Assembly (NCBI GenBank): GCA_902803155.1 | Contig: CADCOU010000027.1 | Location: 1 to 9,981, forward strand | Source of the DNA: an uncultured Lachnospiraceae bacterium | GTDB taxonomy: Bacteria > Bacillota > Clostridia > Lachnospirales > Lachnospiraceae | DNA length: 9,981 nucleotides | Direction of reading: 5' to 3' | In this document: in pieces, positions 1 through 6,696 of the stretch | Layout: each line of letters starts with the position of its first letter | Position numbering within the stretch: the stretch's first letter is position 1 | The notes under the pieces: model-generated | The model's input: the letters and a program-made list of their open reading frames with translations, nothing else | Database searches by the model: none | What the model was told of the DNA's origin: nothing | Made by a program: the position numbers and the translations under genes

Positions 1-1149
1 ACCAGGAAAGATTCTGTAGTCACGGCAGTCAATGATTTCGACTTTGAGATCCCGAGCGGACAGCTTGTAGGCCTGCTTGGACCGTCCGGCTGCGGGAAAA
101 GCACCACGCTGCTCATGATCTGCGGGCTGGAGAAGCCGACGGAGGGTCAGATCTTCTTTGATGACGAAGATGTGACGAACGTTCCTCCGGAGGAGCGCGG
201 GGTCGGTCTGGTGTTTCAGAACTATGCCCTGTACCCGCACATGACGGTGGAACAGAACATCATGTTTCCGCTGGGGAACCTGAAAGGTGCTGAGAAGCCG
301 TCGAAAGAAGAAATGAAAAAGCGTGCCCTGGAAGCTGCAAAGCTGGTGCAGATCGACGGCCTGATGGAACGAAGGCCAAAGGAGCTTTCAGGAGGACAAC
401 AGCAGAGAGTCGCGATCGCGCGTGCCCTGGTGAAGATGCCGCGTGTGTTGCTGATGGATGAACCTCTTTCCAATCTGGACGCCCGTCTGCGCCTGCAGAC
501 ACGTGTGGAGATCCGCCGCATCCAGAGAGAGACCGGCATCACTACGATCTTCGTCACACATGACCAGGAGGAAGCGATGTCGATCTCGGATACGATCGTG
601 GTCATGAAGGACGGAGTAGTGCAGCAGATCGGCCGCCCGCAGGATGTCTACGACGATCCCCACAACCTGTTTGTCGCGAAATTCCTCGGAACTCCGCCGA
701 TCAATGTATTTAAAGGAAACCTCAGAGGAGGCCGGATCTTTATCGGGGAGGATGCGGTATTTGATATCAGCCAGCTGGATCCGGACCCGGCTGAGGTCCG
801 CGGGCAGGAAGAAGAGACCGGCGCGCTTCGGGGCGGTGTCAAGACCGGACCCGGACGAAAGGCAAAGGATGCCGGCGATACGGATGTCTGGATCGGCATC
901 CGCCCGGAGGGGTTCTTCCTGGATGAGGAAGGACCGCTTACCTGCAGCCTGAAAGGGATAGAGGTCATGGGGCGTGACATGACAGTCATCTCCACGCATC
1001 CCGATTTCCAGGGTGAGACGATCCGCACGATCGTGGATTCCGAAAACCGCCCGGATACCGGGAAGGCAGAGGTCAGGTTCCGGATACGCCCTGGTAAGAT
1101 CTTTGTCTTTGCTGCAGATACGGAAGAGCGGCTGTATGGAAGCAGGTAA
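1..1149 (+). CDS. Carbohydrate ABC importer ATP-binding subunit (MalK/UgpC/MsmX type), 5'-truncated by window edge
   Basis: This is the cytoplasmic ATPase that powers a CUT1-type sugar or sugar-phosphate importer. The frame is open from base 1, so the true start lies upstream; 382 residues are visible. Using window residue numbers, it shows Walker A GPSGCGKST at 27-35, a Q-loop VFQNYALYPHM near 71-81, signature LSGGQQQR at 129-136, Walker B VLLMDE at 149-154 and the switch histidine in VTHD (H187). After the nucleotide-binding domain a MalK-like C-terminal regulatory region follows, with the family hallmark WIGIRPEGF and a final beta-rich part, so it belongs to the MalK/UgpC branch rather than to short NBDs. 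A charged, Gly/Pro-rich linker precedes the GIRPE motif. It heads the visible operon, 77 bases before permease 1. The transported substrate cannot be read from this subunit, and MsmX-like ATPases can serve several transporters. Confidence 0.95.
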   Translation, partial: TRKDSVVTAVNDFDFEIPSGQLVGLLGPSGCGKSTTLLMICGLEKPTEGQIFFDDEDVTNVPPEERGVGLVFQNYALYPHMTVEQNIMFPLGNLKGAEKPSKEEMKKRALEAAKLVQIDGLMERRPKELSGGQQQRVAIARALVKMPRVLLMDEPLSNLDARLRLQTRVEIRRIQRETGITTIFVTHDQEEAMSISDTIVVMKDGVVQQIGRPQDVYDDPHNLFVAKFLGTPPINVFKGNLRGGRIFIGEDAVFDISQLDPDPAEVRGQEEETGALRGGVKTGPGRKAKDAGDTDVWIGIRPEGFFLDEEGPLTCSLKGIEVMGRDMTVISTHPDFQGETIRTIVDSENRPDTGKAEVRFRIRPGKIFVFAADTEERLYGSR

Positions 1150-1226
1150 ACCGGAATCATGCATACTGAGTCCGAAAGATTCAAGAAACGTGCGTGTTTC
1201 CCGCGCGCGGATATGGGGTTCTGATT

Positions 1227-2117
1227 ATGGAAACGAATAACAGGAAAGCGTGGCTGTACCTGCTCCCGGCCGGCATCTTTCTGGCCGTCTTCATGGTATA
1301 TCCGCTGATCGACGTCTTTATCTATTCTCTGGAGGAGAGTTATAACTTTGCCTCCCAGACATCCCGCGGGACGGGACTGTTCAATTTCAGCTACATCCTG
1401 CATGATCCTTTCTTCCTGCAGGCTGTCCGAAACACGGCTCTGTGCGTGATCATCACCGTACCGATCTCTACCGGTCTGTCGCTCCTGATTGCGTTCGGCC
1501 TCAGTTCCATTAAACCGCTCAGGAATCTGTTCCAGACGATCTATTTCCTGCCGTATGTGACAAACACGCTGGCAGTCGGTCTGGTCTTCATGATCCTGTT
1601 CAAGAAAACCGCGTACACGGACGGCATGGTGAACCTGCTGATCCGGTTCTTCCACGGACCGAGCGTTGACTTCATAGACGGTCCGTACTGGGCGAAAATG
1701 TTCGTCCTCTGTTTCTATGTGATCTGGATCGTCATGCCGTTTAAGATCCTCATCCTGACAAGTGCCCTCGCGTCGGTGGATTCCAGTTATTACAATGCCG
1801 CGAAGGTGGACGGAACGAAGGGATGGCGCATTTTCCTGCGCATCACGCTCCCGATGATCTCACCAACGGTGTTCTACCTGATCATCACCGGTTTCATCGG
1901 GGCATTTAAGGAATACTCGGACGCGGTCGCGCTGTTCGGTACGAACCTGAATGCTGCAAAAATGAATACGATCGTAGGCTATATCTACGACATGCTCTAC
2001 GGTGATTCCGGAGGGTATCCGTCCTATGCGGCAGCAGCTGCTATCCTGCTGTTCATCATTATCCTGACCATCACAGTCGTCAATCTGCTTGTCAGCAGGA
2101 AGCACGTATATTATTAA
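1227..2117 (+). CDS. Carbohydrate ABC importer permease 1 (UgpA/MalF-like)
   Basis: This is one of two membrane subunits forming the translocation pore of the importer encoded by the surrounding genes. It has 296 residues from ATG 1227. About six hydrophobic segments are visible (roughly 8-30, 69-92, 103-125, 155-180, 212-234, 262-290), which is normal for UgpA-type permeases. The cytoplasmic EAA loop that contacts the ATPase is clear at 189-214 (YNAAKVDGTKGW, then RITLPMISPT). The frame extends to a GTG at 1194, but the residues that adds (MFPARGYGVLI) do not look like a permease start and no ribosome binding site precedes it. ATG 1227 has only a weak GGGG at 1215-1218, so translation may depend partly on the upstream gene. 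The family is secure; the substrate is not. Confidence 0.93.
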   Translation: METNNRKAWLYLLPAGIFLAVFMVYPLIDVFIYSLEESYNFASQTSRGTGLFNFSYILHDPFFLQAVRNTALCVIITVPISTGLSLLIAFGLSSIKPLRNLFQTIYFLPYVTNTLAVGLVFMILFKKTAYTDGMVNLLIRFFHGPSVDFIDGPYWAKMFVLCFYVIWIVMPFKILILTSALASVDSSYYNAAKVDGTKGWRIFLRITLPMISPTVFYLIITGFIGAFKEYSDAVALFGTNLNAAKMNTIVGYIYDMLYGDSGGYPSYAAAAAILLFIIILTITVVNLLVSRKHVYY

Positions 2118-2124
2118 AGGAGGG
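2118..2124 (+). promoter_or_regulatory. Ribosome binding site that fixes the permease 2 start
   Basis: AGGAGGG lies directly after the TAA of permease 1 and 6 bases before ATG 2131. It decides for the 2131 start over an in-frame start at 2089, which would overlap permease 1 and add residues unlike a permease N-terminus. Confidence 0.85.
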
Positions 2125-2130
2125 ACGGCC

Positions 2131-2964
2131 ATGACCAATAGAAAGATAAAAACCGTTCTGATCTACGTGCTGCTTGCGCTGTGGGCTCTGATCGTCCTGT
2201 TTCCGTTTTACTGGATGGTCCTGACTTCCCTGAAGAGCTACGGCGTGTACAACTCGGAATACATACCGAAGTTCTTCACCCTGTCACCGACCCTGCAGAA
2301 TTACTTTGACGCATTTTCTGCAGTACCGCTGGGCAGGTATCTGCTGAACACGCTGATCTTTACCGTCTGCACGACAGCCATCATGGTCGTTGTTGCGGTT
2401 CTGGCAGCGTTTGCCTTCGCACGGCTTCAGTTCAGAGGGAAGAACCTGGTATTCGCACTGTTCCTGTCCCTGATGATGCTGCCAAATGAACTGGTCATCA
2501 TCACGAACTTCGTGACCATCACGAACGCAGGCCTTCGGAACTCATTCCCGGGCCTGATCCTGCCGTCGGTCATGTCAGTGTTCTACGTGTATCTTCTCAA
2601 GGAAAACTTTGAGATGGTGCCGGATAACCTGTATCTGGCCGCAAAGGTAGACGGGACGAGCGACATGAAGTATCTGCTCCGGGTGCTGGTCCCGATCAGC
2701 AGGCCGACGATCATCACCATCATCATCCTGAAGGTCATCGAGTGCTGGAACTCTTATGTATGGCCGAGGCTGATCACAGACGATCCGAAGTTCTATCTGG
2801 TCTCTAACGGGATACAGGAGATCCGGCAGAACGGATTCGGCCGGGAGAATATCCCTGCGATGATGGCAGCTGTCGTCGTCATATCGATCCCGCTGATCGT
2901 ACTGTTCCTCATCTTCCGCAACAAGATCATGGCAGGCGTGCTGAGAGGAGGGACAAAGGGATGA
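2131..2964 (+). CDS. Carbohydrate ABC importer permease 2 (UgpE/MalG-like)
   Basis: This is the partner membrane subunit of permease 1. The 277-residue protein begins MTNRKIKTVLIYVLLALWAL, a short basic cytoplasmic end followed by the first membrane span. Hydrophobic segments lie near 9-30, 71-95, 106-128, 140-158, 194-212 and 244-263. The EAA loop is at about 168-193 (YLAAKVDGTSDMKYLLRVLVP, ending ISRPT), and the following CWNSYVWP stretch resembles the conserved W-N-x-Y/F region of MalG/UgpE proteins. Length and layout are ordinary for the family. The gene starts 14 bases after permease 1 and its stop overlaps the start of the solute-binding protein gene (ATGA), so the three genes are almost surely co-transcribed and the last two translationally coupled. 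Confidence 0.94.
   Translation: MTNRKIKTVLIYVLLALWALIVLFPFYWMVLTSLKSYGVYNSEYIPKFFTLSPTLQNYFDAFSAVPLGRYLLNTLIFTVCTTAIMVVVAVLAAFAFARLQFRGKNLVFALFLSLMMLPNELVIITNFVTITNAGLRNSFPGLILPSVMSVFYVYLLKENFEMVPDNLYLAAKVDGTSDMKYLLRVLVPISRPTIITIIILKVIECWNSYVWPRLITDDPKFYLVSNGIQEIRQNGFGRENIPAMMAAVVVISIPLIVLFLIFRNKIMAGVLRGGTKG
2946..2952 (+). promoter_or_regulatory. Ribosome binding site within the 3' end of permease 2, driving the solute-binding protein
   Basis: AGGAGGG lies 8 bases before ATG 2961. It supports 2961 as the start of the solute-binding protein even though this gives an unusually long 31-residue stretch before a second Met (3054) that would begin a textbook lipoprotein signal. No comparable site precedes 3054. 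Confidence 0.75.
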
Positions 2965-4646
2965 AGCTGACAGATATTATGCGTGGTTTCACTCAGAAGA
3001 AAGACCTTCAGAGCGCGGGACAAAGATCCGGCATACCGTCCGGAAAAACACGGATGAAAGTACTGGCTGCGGCAGTATCTGCCCTTGCCTGCGCCTTCTG
3101 TCTGACCGGCTGTCACGGAGGCGTCTCCACGACATCATTCGCGGTTCCGGAATCGTTCGATGAAGAGAAGACATACGAGATCACATTCTGGGCGAAGAAT
3201 GACACCAACAAGACGCAGGTTAAGATCTATAACAAGGCAGTGGCCGACTTCGAGAAACTGTATCCGGAGATCAAGGTCAATCTGCGCCTGTATACGAATT
3301 ACGGAGACATATACAACGACGTCATAACGAACATTTCCACCCAGACGACGCCGAATGTCTGTATCACATACCCGGATCACATCGCAACCTACAAGATGGG
3401 TGAAAACGTGGTCGTCCCGCTGGATGATCTGGTCGCGGACGACAAGTACGGGCTCGGCGGCTCCGAGGTACGTTTCGAAGCTCCTGCTGAAGACGAGATG
3501 ATCCCGAAGTTCCTCGAAGAGGGCAGGATCGACGGATTCCTGTATGCTCTTCCTTTCATGCGCTCCACGGAAGCGTGCTACATAAATAAGACTTATGTGG
3601 AGAAGCTTGGATATGAGGTTCCGGATGTGCTGACATGGGACTTCATCTGGGAAGTTTCCGAGAAGGCGATGGAGAAGGATAAGGACGGGAACTTCAAGGT
3701 AAATGGGCAGAATGTCCTGATTCCGTTTATCTACAAATCAACCGATAACATGATGATCCAGATGCTGCAGCAGAGCGGTGCCGGTTATTCCACCCCCGAG
3801 GGCGAGGTGCTCCTATTTAACGATACCACCAGGGATATCCTGAAAGAGGTTGCTGCTCATGCGAAGAGCCGGGCATTCTCTACTTTTAAGATCTCCAGTT
3901 ATCCGGCCAATTTCCTGAATGCAGGCCAGTGTATCTTCGCCATCGATTCTACTGCAGGCGCAACCTGGATGGGATCGGATGCTCCTCTGGTAGACATCAG
4001 CCCGGACAAACTGGTCAGGTTCGAGACAGCGGTACGCCCGGTTCCTCAGTTTGATCCCGGCAACATGCAGATGATGTCGCAGGGACCTTCCGTCTGTATC
4101 TTCAACAAACAGGATCCGCAGGAGGTGCTGGCCAGCTGGCTGTTCGCGCAGTATCTGCTGACTAACGATGTGCAGATCGCATACTCCGGGACGGAAGGGT
4201 ATCTCCCGGTCACATCAAAGGCTCAGCAGTCTGAAGAGTATCAGGAGTATCTGGCGGCTGCCGGAACGGATAACGGGGAGCATTATCAGGTTAAGATTGA
4301 TGCGTCCAGGCTGATCATGGATCACACGGAAGATACCTTTGTCACGCCGGTGTTCAACGGGTCCGCCTCCCTTCGCGACGCAGCCGGTTACCTGATCGAA
4401 GACGTGTCCAAAGGCGCTAGGAGGAAGAAAGACATAGATGATGCCTATCTGGATGAACTCTTTACGAATGTGAAGAAACTTTACCACCTGGATCAGATCG
4501 AAGTTTCCGGGTCAGAGGAGAACTCAAGAGACCTTGGGCCGCTTCCCGCAACGGCAGTCGGGCTGCTGGCACTTCTTGGAGCAGCCTGGGCACTGATCCT
4601 CCTGTATATGATCGCGGAACGGATACGTTCCGGGAAGAAAAAGTGA
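2961..4646 (+). CDS. Extracellular solute-binding lipoprotein (family 1, UgpB/MalE-like) with a C-terminal hydrophobic anchor or sorting signal
   Basis: This protein should capture the sugar-type substrate outside the membrane and hand it to the permeases encoded just upstream. At 561 residues it is longer than usual for the family (roughly 400-450). The lipobox is LTGC with lipidated Cys at 51, after a hydrophobic core at about 33-47 and a long basic n-region. The mature part begins YEITFWAKNDTNKTQVK, a typical family 1 opening. Late in the protein, SQGPSVCIFNKQDPQEVLASW and GTEGYLPVTSKA match the pattern of UgpB-type proteins. The C-terminus is unusual: LPATA at 528-532, about 19 hydrophobic residues (533-551) and a basic tail RIRSGKKK. 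This fits either a second membrane anchor or a sortase sorting signal. The gene overlaps permease 2 (ATGA) and is last in the visible operon. Sugar identity is unknown. Confidence 0.92.
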   Translation: MKLTDIMRGFTQKKDLQSAGQRSGIPSGKTRMKVLAAAVSALACAFCLTGCHGGVSTTSFAVPESFDEEKTYEITFWAKNDTNKTQVKIYNKAVADFEKLYPEIKVNLRLYTNYGDIYNDVITNISTQTTPNVCITYPDHIATYKMGENVVVPLDDLVADDKYGLGGSEVRFEAPAEDEMIPKFLEEGRIDGFLYALPFMRSTEACYINKTYVEKLGYEVPDVLTWDFIWEVSEKAMEKDKDGNFKVNGQNVLIPFIYKSTDNMMIQMLQQSGAGYSTPEGEVLLFNDTTRDILKEVAAHAKSRAFSTFKISSYPANFLNAGQCIFAIDSTAGATWMGSDAPLVDISPDKLVRFETAVRPVPQFDPGNMQMMSQGPSVCIFNKQDPQEVLASWLFAQYLLTNDVQIAYSGTEGYLPVTSKAQQSEEYQEYLAAAGTDNGEHYQVKIDASRLIMDHTEDTFVTPVFNGSASLRDAAGYLIEDVSKGARRKKDIDDAYLDELFTNVKKLYHLDQIEVSGSEENSRDLGPLPATAVGLLALLGAAWALILLYMIAERIRSGKKK

Positions 4647-4708
4647 TGTTGCCGTTTGATTAATTAAATAATAGTTCGTCAAATGGCATATGATATTGGA
4701 AAAGGTAC

Positions 4709-4738
4709 TTGAGTTATCTGCCCGGAAGTTGATATAAT
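4709..4738 (+). promoter_or_regulatory. Strong sigma-A type promoter with extended -10, for the acidic repeat lipoprotein
   Basis: A -35 TTGAGT (4709-4714) is followed after 18 bases by a perfect -10 TATAAT (4733-4738). The -10 is preceded by TGA (4730-4732), giving the TGn extended -10 element. Transcription would start near 4745, leaving a leader of about 52 bases. The match suggests a well-expressed gene transcribed separately from the importer operon. Confidence 0.75.
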
Positions 4739-4751
4739 AAACTGACTTTTG

Positions 4752-4772
4752 GCAATACACGTGGGTGTATGC
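4752..4772 (+). promoter_or_regulatory. Inverted repeat in the 5' leader of the acidic lipoprotein gene
   Basis: ATACAC (4755-4760) and GTGTAT (4765-4770) are exact complements around a 4-base loop, flanked by GC on both sides with one unpaired A. It lies just inside the predicted transcript start, so it could be an operator for a DNA-binding protein or a 5' mRNA-stabilising hairpin. There is no T-run after it, so it is not a terminator. Confidence 0.35.
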
Positions 4773-4796
4773 AAACTATGAGGAGGAAGAGGGACT

Positions 4797-6596
4797 ATGA
4801 AGAAATTCAGAGTAGCAGCGGCGGCTCTCCTTGTGACTGCCCTCGCGCTCACCGGGTGCAGCAGCAAGAAGCAGGAAACTGAGGCCCCGAAGGAAACGCA
4901 GGCTCCGGTTGTCGAGGAAGCTTCTGAAGCAGTCGAAGAGGCAGCTGCAGTTGTCGAGACGGAAGCTGCGGAAGCAGTATCCGAAGCGGCGGAAGTAGTC
5001 GAGGCGGTAGAGACCGAAGCGGCGGAAGCAGTTGAAACGGATGAGACTGAAGCAGCGGAAGCGGCTGAAGAGATTCAGACCGAAGCGGCTGAGACCATCG
5101 AAGAGATTCTGACCGAGGTCGAGGAAGCAGTTGAAACGGCTGAGACGGAAGTAGCGGCTGAAGAGATTCAGACCGAAGCGGCTGAGGCCATCGAAGAGGT
5201 TCTGACTGAGGTCGAGGAAGCAGTTGAAGCTGCTGAGACTGAGGTTGCAGAGGCTGTCGAGGAAGTCCTGACTGAGGTCGAAGAAGCAGTTGTTGAGGAG
5301 ACCGAGGCACCTGTCGTCGAGGAGACGGAAGCAGTTGTTGAAGAGACCGAAGCACCTGTCGTCGAGGAGACGGAAGCAGTCGTCGAGGAGACCGAGGCAC
5401 CTGTCGTCGAGGAGACGGAAGCAGCTGTTGAGGAGACCGAAGCACCTGTCGTCGAGGAGACGGAAGCAGTTGCTGAGGAGACTGAGGCACCTGTCGTCGA
5501 GGAGACGGAAGCAGCTGTTGAGGAGACCGAAGCACCTGTCGTCGAGGAGACTGAGGCAATTGAGACCATCGAGGAAGTTCTGACTGAGGTTGAAGAAGCG
5601 ATCGAAGAAGTTGAGACCGAAGCTGCAGAGGCAATCGAAGAGCTTCTTACTGAAGCTGAGGAAACTGTGGAAGCAGTCGAAACAGAGGAGACCGTCGAAG
5701 AAGTTCTGACCGAGGCGGTGGAAGAAGTTGAGACTGAGGCAGAGGAACTGGTGGAAGCTCTGACCGGTCTGCTTGCAGGTGAGACCGAGACTGAGGCAGT
5801 TGAGACCGAGACTGAGGCAGTTGAGACCGAGGCTGAAGAAGCGGTTGAAGAAGTCCTGACCGAAGCGGAAGCAGTTGAGACTGAAGCAGAGGCTGAAAAT
5901 GTCATGTCTTATGAAGACTACGCTGCGGCAGAGGTCGATGATCCGGTTGTCATCGAAGCTTATGTGCAGGCGAAGCAGGCATGGTACGAAGGAAATCAGG
6001 AAGTCGGAACAGATACCGCTACCATCTACGCTCAGGATGAGAATGGCGGATACTTCCTGTACAACATCCCGGTATCCGAAGAAACCTACAACAAGCTTGA
6101 AGAAGGCACCAAGATCAGAGTCAGCGGATACAAGTCTGAATGGGCAGGTGAAGTTGAAGTCGTTGTTGATGATGATCTGACTGAAGTTGAGATCATCGAC
6201 GGCGAGTTCGTTGCGGATCCGGTCGATGTCACGGATGCCCTGGCAGATGAAGATGCTCTGAAAGAGTTTATCAATCAGAAGGTTTCCTTCACCGGACTGA
6301 CTGTTGAAGCAGTTGTCTCCGGAGATGAGACCGAGGCTGAAGACGGTGCTGCAGAAGCAGCTGCATTCCAGTATGGCTGGGATGGTTCCGGCAGCGAGGG
6401 AGACGATCTGTACTTCTACGCTTCCAAGGATGGCCAGACCTATACATTCGTAGTGGAATCCTACCTGTGCGGACCGGACACTGACGTTTACAAGGCAGTG
6501 AAGGATCTTAAGGCAGGCGACACCATCGATCTGGAAGGCTTCCTGTACTGGTATGAAGGACCGCAGCCGCATATCACAGGCGTCACCGTAGAGTGA
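4797..6596 (+). CDS. Surface lipoprotein with a long acidic repeat stalk and a C-terminal OB-like region, function unknown
   Basis: A 599-residue predicted lipoprotein with signal peptide 1-20 and lipobox LTGC (C21), followed by SSKK. Residues 33-392 contain no Lys, Arg or His and consist mainly of Glu, Ala, Val and Thr. Within this stretch, 90-151 are two 31-residue repeats, 165-254 are six 15-residue VVEETEAP-VVEETEA repeats, and several EEVLTEVEEAV-like 11-residue units with helix-type spacing lie on either side. From about 370 (MSYEDYAAAEV) sequence complexity becomes normal. Two beta-rich blocks follow, about 380-475 (containing TATIYAQDENGGYFLYN and GTKIRVSGYKSEWAGE) and about 495-599 (ending AGDTIDLEGFLYWYEGPQP), which I read as tandem OB-like domains. 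I recall similar modules in Lachnospiraceae hypothetical lipoproteins but no assigned function. The start has AGGAGG at 4781-4786. The gene has its own promoter and terminator. A stalk holding the C-terminal domains away from the membrane is my inference. Confidence 0.85.
   Translation: MKKFRVAAAALLVTALALTGCSSKKQETEAPKETQAPVVEEASEAVEEAAAVVETEAAEAVSEAAEVVEAVETEAAEAVETDETEAAEAAEEIQTEAAETIEEILTEVEEAVETAETEVAAEEIQTEAAEAIEEVLTEVEEAVEAAETEVAEAVEEVLTEVEEAVVEETEAPVVEETEAVVEETEAPVVEETEAVVEETEAPVVEETEAAVEETEAPVVEETEAVAEETEAPVVEETEAAVEETEAPVVEETEAIETIEEVLTEVEEAIEEVETEAAEAIEELLTEAEETVEAVETEETVEEVLTEAVEEVETEAEELVEALTGLLAGETETEAVETETEAVETEAEEAVEEVLTEAEAVETEAEAENVMSYEDYAAAEVDDPVVIEAYVQAKQAWYEGNQEVGTDTATIYAQDENGGYFLYNIPVSEETYNKLEEGTKIRVSGYKSEWAGEVEVVVDDDLTEVEIIDGEFVADPVDVTDALADEDALKEFINQKVSFTGLTVEAVVSGDETEAEDGAAEAAAFQYGWDGSGSEGDDLYFYASKDGQTYTFVVESYLCGPDTDVYKAVKDLKAGDTIDLEGFLYWYEGPQPHITGVTVE
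5064..5249 (+). repeat. Two tandem 93-bp direct repeats in the lipoprotein stalk
   Basis: Copies at 5064-5156 and 5157-5249 are in frame and encode 31 residues each, beginning AEEIQTEAAE and ending TEVA, with few substitutions. Each contains an EE-I/V-LTEVEEAV unit. A further 11-residue-type unit follows immediately, 22 residues on. Confidence 0.85.
5289..5558 (+). repeat. Six uninterrupted 45-bp tandem repeats (15-residue VVEETEAP-VVEETEA units)
   Basis: Six copies of exactly 45 bases run without gaps and in frame (residues 165-254). The second half of the unit is identical in DNA in copies 1-5, while the first half varies at its Val/Ala codons and alternates GAG/GAA before the GCACCT. Copies 4 and 6 have the same first half, which points to a 90-bp higher-order unit. 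Confidence 0.92.
5781..5822 (+). repeat. Two exact 21-bp tandem repeats encoding ETETEAV
   Basis: The units 5781-5801 and 5802-5822 are identical in DNA and encode residues 329-342. A third, diverged copy (ETEAEEAV) follows. They sit at the end of the acidic stalk, after the only Gly-containing break (LTGLLAGE). Confidence 0.85.
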
Positions 6597-6656
6597 TCCT
6601 TACAGCAAATATGCGGAGCAGACAGCGGCTGTTCTGAAGTGAGATAAGACACAGGA

Positions 6657-6696
6657 GAAGGTGCCGTGTTCATTATGAACCGGCACCTTCCTTCTT
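6657..6696 (+). terminator. Hairpin terminator after the acidic lipoprotein gene
   Basis: A 10-bp stem (6657-6666 with 6681-6690, GAAGGTGCCG against CGGCACCTTC) continues, past one unpaired T, into an inner palindrome GTTCAT-T-ATGAAC. A pyrimidine tail CTTCTTATTC follows, weaker than a full T-run. It lies 60 bases after the stop and separates the lipoprotein from the aldolase gene. The remaining 85 bases before that gene's ATG contain no convincing -35/-10 pair; a lone GATAAT lies at 6750-6755. Confidence 0.75.

Noticed and set aside
1201..1210. 10-bp GC-only palindrome between the ATPase and permease 1
   Set aside because: It has no loop, no T-run and no second copy nearby; it is likely chance in a GC-rich gap.
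1194..1226. GTG start at 1194 for permease 1
   Set aside because: There is no ribosome binding site before it and the added residues are unlike a permease N-terminus; ATG 1227 is preferred, though its own site is weak.
4615..4632. Perfect 7-bp hairpin at the end of the solute-binding protein gene, as an operon terminator
   Set aside because: It lies inside the coding sequence before the stop and is followed by a purine-rich stretch, not a T-run. No clear terminator for the importer operon was found before the next promoter.
5289..5558. CRISPR-like regular repeats
   Set aside because: The 45-bp units abut with no spacers, stay in frame and encode a protein repeat.
4849..5905. Further open frames in the repeat region (minus 4849-5634 and 5168-5905, plus 5290-5583)
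   Set aside because: GAG/GAA/GCA/GTT-rich repeats carry no stops in several frames, so these are by-products of composition (Pro/Arg/Gln-, Ser/Thr/Ala- and Arg/His-rich mirrors).
4776..6572. A 598-codon open frame on the minus strand across the whole acidic lipoprotein gene
   Set aside because: It is in codon register with the sense gene and stays open only because the sense gene almost lacks TTA, CTA and TCA codons. Its product is a Leu/Cys/Phe-rich mirror of the repeats, with no ribosome binding site or signal features. The sense frame has a lipobox, promoter, Shine-Dalgarno and terminator.
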